DNA from: Arcicella rosea
GTDB lineage: Bacteria; Bacteroidota; Bacteroidia; Cytophagales; Spirosomataceae
Reading direction: 5' to 3'
Length of the DNA: 64,000 nucleotides
Assembly: GCF_014204325.1 (NCBI RefSeq)
Contig: NZ_JACHKT010000013.1
Location: 62,001-126,000 of the forward strand
Shown: positions 54,478 to 64,000 of the stretch, in pieces
Numbering within the stretch: position 1 is the first letter of the stretch
Layout of the letters: the number at the start of each line of letters is the position of its first letter
Translations under genes and position numbers: made by a program
Notes under the pieces: generated by a model
Seen by the model: the letters and a program-made list of their open reading frames with translations, nothing else
What the model was told of the DNA's origin: nothing
The model's database searches: none

Positions 54478-56208
54478 TTACCAACCTTCGTTTTGGATTA
54501 AACTTGGGTTTTTCAAAGTTTCATCATAAGGAAGCGGCATGTAATAAAGTCTTTTTGTAAAAACCATATTACTGATTTGTACAGGCGTATAATTGAAAAC
54601 ACCATTCGTTTGAGTAGTGGTAATTCTCATGCCCATTAAAGCTCCGCTCAAAGCGGTTTCTCCAATTTTCCAGCGACGTAAATCCCAGAATCTATGTTCT
54701 TCAAAAGCTAATTCAATTCTACGTTCGTTTTGAATCAAAGTTCTTAATTCTTCTTTCGTAATACTTGCCTTGATGCCATAACGATTATCCGTTCCAGCTT
54801 TAATGCCTGCTCTTTTACGCACTTCGATTACTCTTTTTACAGCATCTTCAGTTTTGTCGAGTTCATTCAAAGCCTCAGCAGCATTCAAAATAATTTCAGC
54901 ATAACGGAATAGCGGAAAGTTGTGGCTTTGATTGGTGTAAGTAGTATTATTAGAAAAATCAGCCATAAACTTTCTGAGATAATAGCCCGTTCTGGTTTGT
55001 ACTATATTGCCACCTGGTTTGTCTTTTCCACCTTCAAAAGTTTCAACGCTACGTCTTAACCAAGTTTGTCCGTTGAAGAAAACCGTTAAAGCCAAACGTG
55101 GGTCACGGTCTTTATAAGGATTTTGCGGAGCATATCCAGAAAGTGGATTGCTGATTTCTAATCCATTATTCATCGGAAAAGCATCTACCAAATTTTGTGT
55201 TGGACTCGTCAAACCTTGACTAGCCGCTGGCGACCCATATCCGATTGGTGCATTCAAACTTTCAATAGAAGTATTGTTTGAGCCTTGTTTTGCAAGGATA
55301 ATTTCCGTGTTTTTCTTCACCGTGAAAATATTATTGTACGAAGCTTGCAAAGCGTAGTAATTCAAATTAATCAATTCGTTGTTTGCATCAAGTGCTTTTT
55401 GCCAACGAGCAGCATCATAAGTAGCGTAGCCATTCAATGTTTTCAAATTGGCATTTGTACTTACTCCACCACCATTAAACAATGGGCTAGCCGCATACAA
55501 TAACAAACGAGACTTTAATGCAATGGCTGCACCTCTTGGGATTTTCCCCCATTGGTTATCCGAAATTGGTTCAGGTAATAAATTGCCTTTGATGGCGTCA
55601 CATTCGCTTACAATATAGTTTACACATTCTTCGAAGGTGTTTCTTGGTAAAGACAAATTATCTTCAATCGTGAATACTTTATCGGCAATTAACGGAACGC
55701 CACCATATCTTTTCAGCAATTCGAAATAGAGGTAAGCTCTTATAAACCTAGCTTCGGCTTTCCAAGTAACAATACTTGCTGGCGTAGCGGGTACTTTATC
55801 AATATTGGCCAAGAAGATATTTACTCTTCTGATTCCCGCATAGCTATTTCCCCAATATGGGTCTGGGTTGTTCAATACGCTGATGATTCCGTTGGTGTAA
55901 TATTCAATAGCACGATTAGTTCTTGAAGGAATCGCATCGCCAGCACCAGCATCTAGGAAATCGCCACCAATTCGGTTGAAACCCGTTGGAATATAATTGT
56001 AAATATCATTCAAGAAAAAAACTGCCAACGTAGCATTTTTATCTTGTTCATCCCAAACCAAATCCTCTTTAATCCAATCACGAGGTTCGGTTTCTACTCT
56101 TTCACAGCCCGTCCACGACATCGACAGTACCAGTAAAAGAAGGCTTGTATATAATTTTTTATTCATTTTTTTCAGAAGTTTGGAATTGTGTGATGTGAAT
56201 ATTCTCAC
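54478..56208 (-). CDS. SusD/RagB-family glycan-binding lipoprotein
   Basis: 576 residues in the longest frame, but ATG 56166 (MNKKLYTSLLLLVLSMSWTG then Cys) gives a proper lipoprotein signal and is the preferred start. Family blocks: ARFIRAYLYFELLKRYGGVP, NERRIELAFEEHRFWDLRRW and a terminal LIQNEGW. It pairs with the SusC encoded 27 bp upstream at 56236-59259. It resembles the SusD at 49569 along its whole length, so the tandem probably arose by duplication, but enough differences remain for separate ligands. Confidence 0.93.
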   Translation of the reverse strand: MRIFTSHNSKLLKKMNKKLYTSLLLLVLSMSWTGCERVETEPRDWIKEDLVWDEQDKNATLAVFFLNDIYNYIPTGFNRIGGDFLDAGAGDAIPSRTNRAIEYYTNGIISVLNNPDPYWGNSYAGIRRVNIFLANIDKVPATPASIVTWKAEARFIRAYLYFELLKRYGGVPLIADKVFTIEDNLSLPRNTFEECVNYIVSECDAIKGNLLPEPISDNQWGKIPRGAAIALKSRLLLYAASPLFNGGGVSTNANLKTLNGYATYDAARWQKALDANNELINLNYYALQASYNNIFTVKKNTEIILAKQGSNNTSIESLNAPIGYGSPAASQGLTSPTQNLVDAFPMNNGLEISNPLSGYAPQNPYKDRDPRLALTVFFNGQTWLRRSVETFEGGKDKPGGNIVQTRTGYYLRKFMADFSNNTTYTNQSHNFPLFRYAEIILNAAEALNELDKTEDAVKRVIEVRKRAGIKAGTDNRYGIKASITKEELRTLIQNERRIELAFEEHRFWDLRRWKIGETALSGALMGMRITTTQTNGVFNYTPVQISNMVFTKRLYYMPLPYDETLKNPSLIQNEGW

Positions 56209-56235
56209 AAAAATCTCAGAATTATTCGTCTATGC

Positions 56236-59200
56236 TTACAATTTTAAATTCACGCCAAAATTGATAAGTCGTTGAACTGGATAATTACTTTGATAGCTTT
56301 CTGGGTCAATTGATTTATCTTTATTGAACGTAAATACATTCACTGCATTCGCAAAGAATCTTACCGAATTCACGTTGATTTTACCCGCCAATTTTGTTGG
56401 TAAAGTAAAGCCAACTTCGATGTTTTTCAAGCGAACATAATCCCCAGAACGCACCCAGTAAGATGAAGTAGCCTGATTATACACATTTGAACCAATCCAA
56501 AGACGTGGATAAGTAGCATCTGTATTAGTAGGCGTCCAACGGTCTAAATGTTGTTCAAATGCTTGACCGAATCCACCATTTTGAAAAGCGAAAGTAGAAG
56601 CATTATTTAAGTAAATATTTCTGTTGGCAACTCCTTGAACCAAAGCAGAGAAATCAAAAGCTTTCCAGCTAAAACCTAAACTAGCTCCGAAAGGAATTAC
56701 TGGTTTGGTATTACCAATCGCCGTTTGGTCTAATTGGTTAATAAGCCCATCATTGTTAAGATCTTTGTATTTAATATCTCCTGCTTGTGGCGTGTAACCA
56801 ATAATACTTGGTGCGCTAGTGGCTTCTGCCGTAGTTTGGAATAAACCATCTGCTTGATAACCGAATGCTTGTCCTACTCGCTGACCAGTACGTTGCATCC
56901 AAGCAAAAGGCTGATTTACTTCGTCAAAATATAATACTTTTGATGATTGAACTCCTGCATTTACTGTGGCATAAATACTTACATTTTTGATGTTCTTTTG
57001 ATATAAAAGTTGTACATCTAATCCCGAGTATTGATTTCGTCCGATGTTTTCGTTCGGATAAGTATTTCCTAATAAAGCGGTGTTACGTCCACGTTGCGTC
57101 AACAAATCGTAGTACTTCATGTGATAATACTCGAAAGTAAACCCTAATTGTTGATTGAAAAGCGAACCTTGCAATCCGACATTCAACTTATTAGCTTTTT
57201 CCCAAGTAATATTTGTATTGGCGATTGGTAGTTCCGTAATCGAAGTATTTGAACCAGCACCTGTACCAAAAAATGCACTGCTGCTATCAAAATATCGTTG
57301 GATGTACGAGAAGTAACCTGGATTATCATTTCCTGTTTTTCCATAAGAACCATATAATTTCAGGTACGAAAGCCATTCTTGAGATTTCAAGAAATCTTCT
57401 TGACTGATGTTCCAAGCTAAACCAACCGATGGAAAGAAACCATATTTAGTTGTACCACCATCTGGGTAACGGTTAGAACCATTCAAACCAAAAGCCATTT
57501 CAAGAATATACTTTTTTGAATAGTTGTAGCTGAATCTTCCTGAAGTTCCAGTAAAAGTTAAAGGCAAATCCGAACCTGCTACTGAATTTTGACGGTTCGC
57601 TAAAAGTAAACCAGTGAAACCATGTTCGTTGAAAGTACGGTCATAACCCAAAGTCAATTCCAAATAGTCTGAACGTCCTTGATAATCAATTCCATTGGCA
57701 TTCAGCTGGTCGCTGTTTGCACCAAATTGTTGGTAACTCTCTTGTCCAGTAGGAGAAAGGTTTCTTTGAAAAACTGCAAAGGTTTTAGGACGAAGAATAT
57801 TTTCAGAAAGCGTAGCATAATAAGAACCTGTAGCTTTTACCCATAAACCTGTTGTTACTTCATCCAAAGTTCTTTTCAAGTAAAAGTCAGCTAACATATC
57901 TCTTTTAAAATTCTGCTGATAACCAGAACCAACTGTTTGTGCCCAAATGTTACTTTGGAATTGTTGCGAGCCGGCATAAGATTTATCTGGATTATAAACA
58001 GGATACGCATTGTTTGGCGTATTCATGATGGAGCTTAGAATTGAACCTGTGCTAAAACCCGCATCATTACCATTCAAGATTCTTCCTAATAAGTAAATAC
58101 CGCCTGATAACTTTGAGTTTAATTGTAAATCAACATTCGAACGAAGTGTGTATGATTTAAAATTGTTGTTAGTACTGTAGGCATTTATATCGCTTTGTTT
58201 CAATAAACCTGATTGATTGATGTGGTCGAATGAAACAAAGTATTTAGAGAAACTATTACCGCCACTCGCACTAAAAGTATAACGGTCTTGTCTTGAAGAA
58301 GAATTCAATACTTGGTCTTTCCAATTTATATCTGGATATAAATATGGGTCTGAACCTGACTGATAACCTTGTAAGGCTTGTTCAGAATATACAGGAGCTA
58401 AACCATCGTTTTTCAAAGCCTCATTATACAAAGTAGCATAATTGAAAGAATTTAATGCTTTCGGAAAACGCAATGGTTGTTGAATGGCTGTTTGTGCCGT
58501 AAACGACATTCTCGCAGTGTTTGGATTTCCCTTGCGAGTTGTAATGACTAACGCTCCGTTAGAACCACGCACACCCATCATGGCTGTAGAAAGTGCATCT
58601 TTCAACACCGTAATCGACTCAATTTCTTCTAGGTCAAAAACAGTTAATTGACGAGGAATACCATCAATAATAACCAGTGGGCCTTGATTTCTTAATGAAA
58701 TACTTGTGCCATCATTACCGGGCTGACCAGTAAACTGATTTGTACTGATACCCGCCAATCTACCAGACAAAGCACTGATGACCGAAGTAACGGCTGATTT
58801 CTGTAAATCATTATTGAATACCGCTTGAGAAGACGAAGCCGTCAAATCACTTTGAACGGTAGTATTGAACAAACGACGAAGTGGTTTTGAACGAAGTACT
58901 GCTGGGTTTTTACTGCTTAGTACTATGATTGGCGAAACTTTATCGCCCACCACATAATCCATAATTTTTGTACCCGAAGCAAAGATTTCTAATTTGTCTC
59001 CTTTATTCGCTCCAATCGTCAGCGAACCCGCTGCATCAGAAATTGCTTTAAGTCCTTTGGTTTTGTTGTTAATCCTGATATTTACCAAAGGCTCTTCGTT
59101 TTCGTCGATGATAACGGGCGAAAACACTTCTAGCTCTGTTGCTTTAGTTTGGTCAGACTGTGCCACCATCAACATCGCATTAAACATTAGCATTGTCGTC

Positions 59201-59259
59201 AAGGCAATCCTACACAAAGGAAACCAGTAGAGACTGCGTTTACGTATAAATTTTATCAT
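56236..59259 (-). CDS. SusC/RagA-family TonB-dependent transporter with atypical N-terminus
   Basis: 1007 residues. The signal peptide (to about MLMVAQ) is followed by a short beta-sandwich (IIDENEEPLVNIRINNKTKG). Where SusC proteins normally show VVVVGYG there is instead NPAVLRSKPLRRLFNTTVQS. The plug (GPLVIIDGIPRQLTVFDLEE; GVRGSNGALVITTRKG) and barrel (ending LINFGVNLKL) are intact. This mirrors the atypical SusC at 597-3638. It is the first gene of the second tandem set, divergent from the hybrid sensor gene, the likely activator. It should import the first rhamnogalacturonan oligosaccharides sensed by that regulator. Confidence 0.93.
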   Translation of the reverse strand: MIKFIRKRSLYWFPLCRIALTTMLMFNAMLMVAQSDQTKATELEVFSPVIIDENEEPLVNIRINNKTKGLKAISDAAGSLTIGANKGDKLEIFASGTKIMDYVVGDKVSPIIVLSSKNPAVLRSKPLRRLFNTTVQSDLTASSSQAVFNNDLQKSAVTSVISALSGRLAGISTNQFTGQPGNDGTSISLRNQGPLVIIDGIPRQLTVFDLEEIESITVLKDALSTAMMGVRGSNGALVITTRKGNPNTARMSFTAQTAIQQPLRFPKALNSFNYATLYNEALKNDGLAPVYSEQALQGYQSGSDPYLYPDINWKDQVLNSSSRQDRYTFSASGGNSFSKYFVSFDHINQSGLLKQSDINAYSTNNNFKSYTLRSNVDLQLNSKLSGGIYLLGRILNGNDAGFSTGSILSSIMNTPNNAYPVYNPDKSYAGSQQFQSNIWAQTVGSGYQQNFKRDMLADFYLKRTLDEVTTGLWVKATGSYYATLSENILRPKTFAVFQRNLSPTGQESYQQFGANSDQLNANGIDYQGRSDYLELTLGYDRTFNEHGFTGLLLANRQNSVAGSDLPLTFTGTSGRFSYNYSKKYILEMAFGLNGSNRYPDGGTTKYGFFPSVGLAWNISQEDFLKSQEWLSYLKLYGSYGKTGNDNPGYFSYIQRYFDSSSAFFGTGAGSNTSITELPIANTNITWEKANKLNVGLQGSLFNQQLGFTFEYYHMKYYDLLTQRGRNTALLGNTYPNENIGRNQYSGLDVQLLYQKNIKNVSIYATVNAGVQSSKVLYFDEVNQPFAWMQRTGQRVGQAFGYQADGLFQTTAEATSAPSIIGYTPQAGDIKYKDLNNDGLINQLDQTAIGNTKPVIPFGASLGFSWKAFDFSALVQGVANRNIYLNNASTFAFQNGGFGQAFEQHLDRWTPTNTDATYPRLWIGSNVYNQATSSYWVRSGDYVRLKNIEVGFTLPTKLAGKINVNSVRFFANAVNVFTFNKDKSIDPESYQSNYPVQRLINFGVNLKL

Positions 59260-59704
59260 AGTTTTGTTTTTTTGAATTTTTGCAATCGTTTTTTATGAAT
59301 ACTCATAATGAAAAAAGGAATGAAGTTTGAACTACATTTTATCAAATATTAAATTTGAATAATGCAAAAATAATTAATGAAAATTCGCCAATAGGGTGGT
59401 TTTTTCGTATAAAAAGGGGGTTAAAATCACAGAAAAGAAATCATACAATGCCATTTCAATCATTTCAGGCGATAAATCAAGGTATAAATGTCAAAAACGT
59501 TATTTTGATTGTATCCACGAGTATTTTAATTGAAGAATCCTTTGTAGGGAATAAACATATTTTATTTTCTAATTGAGGAGAAGTTTTTGCTATTCCCCTT
59601 TAGTATCATAAACTTTGTAAGATTTTGATAGCGTTTTAGGCTATTGAAATTTAATCAACCGCTGAAAAGAAAGAAATCTGAATGGCAATGTCCGTTACTT
59701 ATTT
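59260..59704. promoter_or_regulatory. Divergent promoter region between susC and the hybrid sensor gene
   Basis: 445 bp with no supported gene. On the minus strand TATTTTTG (59372-59365) fits the Bacteroidota minus-7 consensus about 105 bp upstream of the susC start, but no well-spaced minus-33 element was seen. The hybrid sensor's AraC domain would be expected to bind here. Confidence 0.4.
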
Positions 59705-62700
59705 ATGAAGTATTATCTATTAAACATACTCTTGATTATTTCACTTGTTCCTAAACTTTGTTTGGCACAAGTAAACACAGAAAAATTTCGCTTTGAACAT
59801 CTCACTGTAAACGAAGGCTTACCCCATAGTGACGTCATGTTTGTCGTACAAGACCATTCGGGTTTTATCTGGACGGGCACTAATAATGGTATTAGTCGTT
59901 ATGATGGCTATGAACTAAAGAAGTATGATATTCCCGTCAATCCAGACAATGGCTTACCCAGTAATCGTATTCATGCTTTACATGTTGATAAAAAAGGATC
60001 GCTATGGATTGGAACAGAGAGTGCAGGACTTAGCTTATTGGATGTACACCACGACCGAATTATTAATATTACAGAAAGGGCAAATTCGGAAGTTAATAGA
60101 ACATTAATGAAATTGCTGAGAGTCTCGGATGTTGTGACGATTGTAACAGACGATTTAGGACGCATTTGGGTAGGAACAAGTAAGAATGGACTATTTGTAT
60201 TAAAAGTAAATGAAGAAAACATACTTGAAAGCATTCAGCAAATTACGATTAATAAAAAAACTGCTTACAGGGTTTCTAGTTTAGTTTTTGACAAAGACGG
60301 TTATGTTTGGATTGCTACTCGTTCACAAGGTTTGTGGTATGTTTTACCAAAAAGCTCAACGATTCATCGTTCGGCATTAGCGATAAATTATTTAAGAGCT
60401 TTCCATGTAGATACAAGAGGAGACCTTTGGGTAGCCACTAGCGAAGAGCTTTATTGGGTGAGTAAAGCAAAACGACTTACCTCAAAAGGACATGAAGTAA
60501 CCTTAGGAAATATTTCGGAAGTAGAGTGTATTTTTTTAGATTCGTTCAATCAATTATGGGTTGGCACAAATTATGGCTTACGTTTTTGGTCGCCAAAAAG
60601 TCAGATTAAAACTGGCGAGATTCCGATTGATATTCAAAAAGCAACAGTTTTTTTACCTTTGGATGATGACCCTAGTAGTATCAATTCGGGAAGAATTCAC
60701 CAAGTATATGAAGATAACAATAATACACTTTGGCTAGCGGCTTCGGCAGGTGGGCTGAATAGGGTTAATTTACACAGAAAACCATTTTATAGTTTACAGC
60801 GGAAATTTGAGCAACATCCCACGTTGCCCAACAATTACGTCAACTGTATTCGTAAAGATGTTAAAAATAATTGGTTATGGATTGGTACTCGAAATGGTTT
60901 TTCAAAGTATGATTTAACAACAAATACTTACCAAAACTACATCAGCAAACAATCGTCAGGTGATGCCACTGTTGTAGATGTTTCTGCTTTCTGCCAAAAT
61001 AATGATGGAACACTTTGGGTTGGTACAAGGTATTTGGGGATTTTTAAACTGAAAGACGGTAAAAGGGAACAGTTCATACAAATTACTCCAGATTTAAGTC
61101 TGTATAATACAAGCATTGAAAAGATTATTGAAGACCGTTTCGGGAATATTTGGTTAGCTACTTTTGAATTGGGCTTGTTACGTTTAGACAAGGAAGGAAA
61201 ACTATTAGAAAGGTATTGGGGCGAACATAATCCGCTGATAAGTAATCAGTTTACATTTTTAATGTACGATGCTTCAAAAGATATTTTGTGGGCAAGTACC
61301 CGAGATAAAGGGGTTTTGAAAATTCAAGTTCAGGATAAAGGCGTTAAATTATTAAAACAATTTAGTTATGATGCCAATAATAAAAACAGCTTGAGCGGGA
61401 ATTATGCTTGGCCACTTTTGCAGGATAAAAATAATAATATTTGGATTGGAACAATTGGTGCTGGTTTGAATAAAATTTCTACAAACGCTGAAGGAAAAGA
61501 TTTGGTTCAAAGGATTAATTTGCCATATCCTAATATCGAAAGTATGGAAATTGATGCCGATGGAAACCTGTGGATTGCGGGTGACGGTTTATTGAAATTC
61601 AACCCATCATCAAGTCAATGGCTTCATTACGATGTGGCTGATGGCTTGCAGAGTAACTCTTTCAAAGTAGGAGCATCCACAAAAGCCGCCGATGGCACTT
61701 TGTACTTTGGGGGTATTCGTGGGCTTACTTATTTCAATCCTTCAGAAATTCGTCCAGACTTAAAGGCGTCGGTTATCAGGTTAACAAATTTCAAAATTTA
61801 CAATAAACCCGTTCAAATCGGAGAAGAAATTAATGGGAGAGTAGTTCTTGAAAAGCCCTTAGACCAAACCCAAAACATTACAATTAAAGATAAGGAGAAC
61901 GATTTTTCAATAGAGTTTGTGGGCTTAAATTATAATAACCCACACAAAAATGTATATGCTTACAAACTTCAAGGATATAATAAAAATTGGGTTTACACAA
62001 GTTCAAAGCAAAGAATGGCTAGTTTTGCCAACCTTTCAGCAGGCGAATATTCTTTGATAGTAAAAGTATATAACGGAGAAGGAAGATGGTCGAAGTCTCC
62101 AGCGATTCTAAATATTACAGTGTTGCCACCTTGGTATAAAACTTGGTGGGCTTATACATTATATACTTTCCTGATTGTTGGTGCTTTTATCTTATATCGT
62201 AGGGCAAGTTTAGCCCGACAAGCCTTAGAAAACACTTTGGCTTTAGAGAAATTTAAAGTAGAAAAAGAAAAGGAAATTACAGATTTGAAACTCCGTTTTT
62301 TCACCAATGTTTCTCATGAATTGCGTACGCCACTTACTTTAATTTTGGGGCCGATGGAAGAATTAATGTCGATTGAAACCAAAATGAAGGACAAAATCGT
62401 ACTAATGCACCAACAAACTCGGAAATTATTAGAGCTTGTCAACCAATTGTTGGATTTCAGAAAAGTAGAATCAGGTCATGTTTCCTTGCGGGCTAGTCAA
62501 GGAAATATTCTTAGTTTTATTCAAGAAATATTCTTGATTTTTAAATTGAAAGCAGATGAATCTCATTTTGATTATGCCATAAGTATTCCAACAAAACCCG
62601 TCAATATGTATTTTGACTGGAGTAAACTAGAGATTATTCTGACGAATCTGTTGTCTAACTCATTCAAATATACGCCAGAAAGAGGTAAAATTAGAATAGC

Positions 62701-63886
62701 AGTTGCAACAGTTGGTTCGCCTGAAATAGAAGCCGTTTTTGCCAATAAAAAGCTTATTGATAATTACTTAGAGATACAGGTGCAGGACTGGGGGATAGGA
62801 ATGAAAGCTGATGAAATTGATAAAATCTTTGATCCATACTTTCAGGCTTCGCATACCGAAACCATGAAAATTATGGGTACTGGGATTGGTTTGTCTTTGG
62901 TAAAACAATTTGTGGAAGCTCATGGGGGTGAAGTTTATGTAAAAAGTGAAGTAGGGCAGGGGACAACCTTCTTACTAAAATTACCATTTGGGAAAGCTCA
63001 TTTGGAGGCTCATGAAATTTATTCGGAAAGTACAGAATTTAAAAAAGCAACTGTTAGCAATACTGTGTCAGTTGTAGAAAATATTGATTTAGAAAAAACA
63101 CCAGTAAAAGTGCCGCATACTACTCGTATCTTGATTGTGGAAGATAATGAAGAATTACGCTTGTACTTACAACAACTTTGTGAAGCAAATTATGAAGTTT
63201 TTACCGCAGTAGATGGACTAGACGGTTGGGAAAAAGCTTTACAACTTTTACCAGATTTAGTGATTAGTGATGTGATGATGCCAATGAGCGATGGCTTGGA
63301 ATTATGTAGAAAAATCAAACAACATCCTAAAACCACACATATTCCTGTGATACTTTTAACGGCAAGAGTAGCAGCTGTTCATGAATTAGAAGGTTTAGAA
63401 ACTGGAGCGGATGAATATATGGCTAAACCATTTAACCCGCTGATTTTGAGTGCTAAAATATTGTCTATGTTACAAAGTAGGTTGTTACTTCGAGAATATT
63501 ATCAGAAGCAATTGTTATTAGAACCGACTCAAGTAGATATTCCAGATGAAACAAAGCAATTGCTAGAAAAAGCAATGGCAATTATTGAAGATAATCTGAG
63601 TGATTCCGATTTTAATGTACAAGTATTAGTACGAGAAATGGGGATGAGTCAATCAGCATTTTATCGTCAGATTAAAGCCATTACTGGTCAATCGGTAGTA
63701 GAATTTATCCGTGATATTCGCTTGAAACGTGCTGCTCAATTATTGAGTACAGGTAATTTGCGTGTTTCGGAAGTAGCCATGATGGTCGGGATAGAAGACA
63801 TTAAATACTTTAGAAAGATGTTTCAAGGGATTTATAATATGCCCCCTTCAGAATACGCCAAACAACAACGTGGCAATGTGGGGTAA
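59705..63886 (+). CDS. Hybrid two-component system sensor/regulator (HTCS) of the second utilisation locus
   Basis: 1393 residues. Signal peptide 1-22; periplasmic two-component-regulator propeller repeats (SGFIWTGTNNGISRYDGYEL near residue 55, repeated GRIWVGTSKNGLF-type blades to about 680); a Y_Y_Y domain (YAYKLQGYNKNWVYTSSKQR); one transmembrane helix at about 813-833. A histidine kinase follows (NVSHELRTPL, His871; ATP-binding IGLSLVKQF), then a receiver domain with phospho-acceptor Asp1189 (LVISDVMMPMSDG) and a C-terminal AraC-type HTH (MSQSAFYRQIKAITGQSVVE). It senses an oligosaccharide in the periplasm and activates the divergent susCD genes directly. All key residues look intact. Confidence 0.95.
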   Translation: MKYYLLNILLIISLVPKLCLAQVNTEKFRFEHLTVNEGLPHSDVMFVVQDHSGFIWTGTNNGISRYDGYELKKYDIPVNPDNGLPSNRIHALHVDKKGSLWIGTESAGLSLLDVHHDRIINITERANSEVNRTLMKLLRVSDVVTIVTDDLGRIWVGTSKNGLFVLKVNEENILESIQQITINKKTAYRVSSLVFDKDGYVWIATRSQGLWYVLPKSSTIHRSALAINYLRAFHVDTRGDLWVATSEELYWVSKAKRLTSKGHEVTLGNISEVECIFLDSFNQLWVGTNYGLRFWSPKSQIKTGEIPIDIQKATVFLPLDDDPSSINSGRIHQVYEDNNNTLWLAASAGGLNRVNLHRKPFYSLQRKFEQHPTLPNNYVNCIRKDVKNNWLWIGTRNGFSKYDLTTNTYQNYISKQSSGDATVVDVSAFCQNNDGTLWVGTRYLGIFKLKDGKREQFIQITPDLSLYNTSIEKIIEDRFGNIWLATFELGLLRLDKEGKLLERYWGEHNPLISNQFTFLMYDASKDILWASTRDKGVLKIQVQDKGVKLLKQFSYDANNKNSLSGNYAWPLLQDKNNNIWIGTIGAGLNKISTNAEGKDLVQRINLPYPNIESMEIDADGNLWIAGDGLLKFNPSSSQWLHYDVADGLQSNSFKVGASTKAADGTLYFGGIRGLTYFNPSEIRPDLKASVIRLTNFKIYNKPVQIGEEINGRVVLEKPLDQTQNITIKDKENDFSIEFVGLNYNNPHKNVYAYKLQGYNKNWVYTSSKQRMASFANLSAGEYSLIVKVYNGEGRWSKSPAILNITVLPPWYKTWWAYTLYTFLIVGAFILYRRASLARQALENTLALEKFKVEKEKEITDLKLRFFTNVSHELRTPLTLILGPMEELMSIETKMKDKIVLMHQQTRKLLELVNQLLDFRKVESGHVSLRASQGNILSFIQEIFLIFKLKADESHFDYAISIPTKPVNMYFDWSKLEIILTNLLSNSFKYTPERGKIRIAVATVGSPEIEAVFANKKLIDNYLEIQVQDWGIGMKADEIDKIFDPYFQASHTETMKIMGTGIGLSLVKQFVEAHGGEVYVKSEVGQGTTFLLKLPFGKAHLEAHEIYSESTEFKKATVSNTVSVVENIDLEKTPVKVPHTTRILIVEDNEELRLYLQQLCEANYEVFTAVDGLDGWEKALQLLPDLVISDVMMPMSDGLELCRKIKQHPKTTHIPVILLTARVAAVHELEGLETGADEYMAKPFNPLILSAKILSMLQSRLLLREYYQKQLLLEPTQVDIPDETKQLLEKAMAIIEDNLSDSDFNVQVLVREMGMSQSAFYRQIKAITGQSVVEFIRDIRLKRAAQLLSTGNLRVSEVAMMVGIEDIKYFRKMFQGIYNMPPSEYAKQQRGNVG

Positions 63887-63975
63887 ATATGAATTGGCAG
63901 TGATAAATTATGAATAATAGATACTGATTACGGTATATTATTTATCTGATTACTTGACAATTTTTCTAACTGTAG

Positions 63976-63996
63976 CGGCAACCCTTGCGGTTGCCG
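63976..63996. repeat. GC-rich short hairpin at the window end
   Basis: CGGCAAC (63976-63982) pairs with GTTGCCG (63990-63996). It is more GC-rich than its surroundings and lies about 90 bp after the hybrid sensor stop. It may be a terminator or the edge of a repeat cut by the window. Confidence 0.35.
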
Positions 63997-64000
63997 ATTG

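Overview
The window is AT-rich DNA from a member of the Bacteroidota. The evidence is four SusC/SusD-type outer-membrane glycan import pairs, a hybrid two-component sensor of the Bacteroidota type, many secreted glycoside hydrolases, and very few Shine-Dalgarno sequences. Gene content and style suggest the class Cytophagia (a Flectobacillus-, Arcicella- or Emticicia-like organism), but the genus is inference. The middle of the window carries a complete plasmid-type replication and partition module (Rep_3 initiator, ParA, ParB, iteron origin, large palindrome). The molecule is therefore most likely a plasmid, megaplasmid or chromid with polysaccharide-utilisation cargo; an integrated plasmid cannot be excluded.

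Layout. Positions 1-17.4 kb, all on the minus strand: a xylan utilisation locus. It has two tandem susC-susD pairs (the last susD is cut by the window edge), a CE6-type acetylxylan esterase, three GH43 enzymes, a GPH-family sugar symporter and a GH10 endoxylanase. The susC promoter region and the GH10 promoter region share a bipartite motif with identical 20-bp spacing, which suggests co-regulation. Positions 17.9-20.1 kb: a decay zone with three gene remnants (a secreted jelly-roll-like domain, a Crp/Fnr regulator, and a GH95 enzyme with its centre deleted), followed by a 258-bp element with perfect 25-bp terminal inverted repeats. Positions 20.1-23.9 kb: GH78 rhamnosidase and a KduD-like dehydrogenase, both pectin-related.

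Positions 24-36 kb: the replicon core. Two paralogous AAA/DUF4143 ATPases face inward at its edges, each with a palindrome at or just before its start codon. Between them lie parB, parA, rep, an origin region of about 1.1 kb, an HD-domain hydrolase, a Crp/Fnr regulator and a YgiQ-type radical SAM protein. The origin holds 18 copies of ATTCA-NNNN-GTCTC with four different 4-nt centres: six in a strict 22-bp tandem array, and twelve dispersed in an ordered, roughly 11-bp-phased pattern.

Positions 36.5-43 kb: an RND multidrug efflux operon preceded by a small acidic exported protein. Positions 43.4-46.6 kb: a small exported protein, a DUF4139 (MuiA-like) protein carrying an inserted SusC-like N-terminal segment, and a lectin-fold lipoprotein. 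Positions 46.7-63.9 kb: a second utilisation locus, with a PL26-like exo-rhamnogalacturonan lyase, two tandem susC-susD pairs on the minus strand and a divergent hybrid two-component regulator. Together with GH78 and KduD this points to rhamnogalacturonan use.
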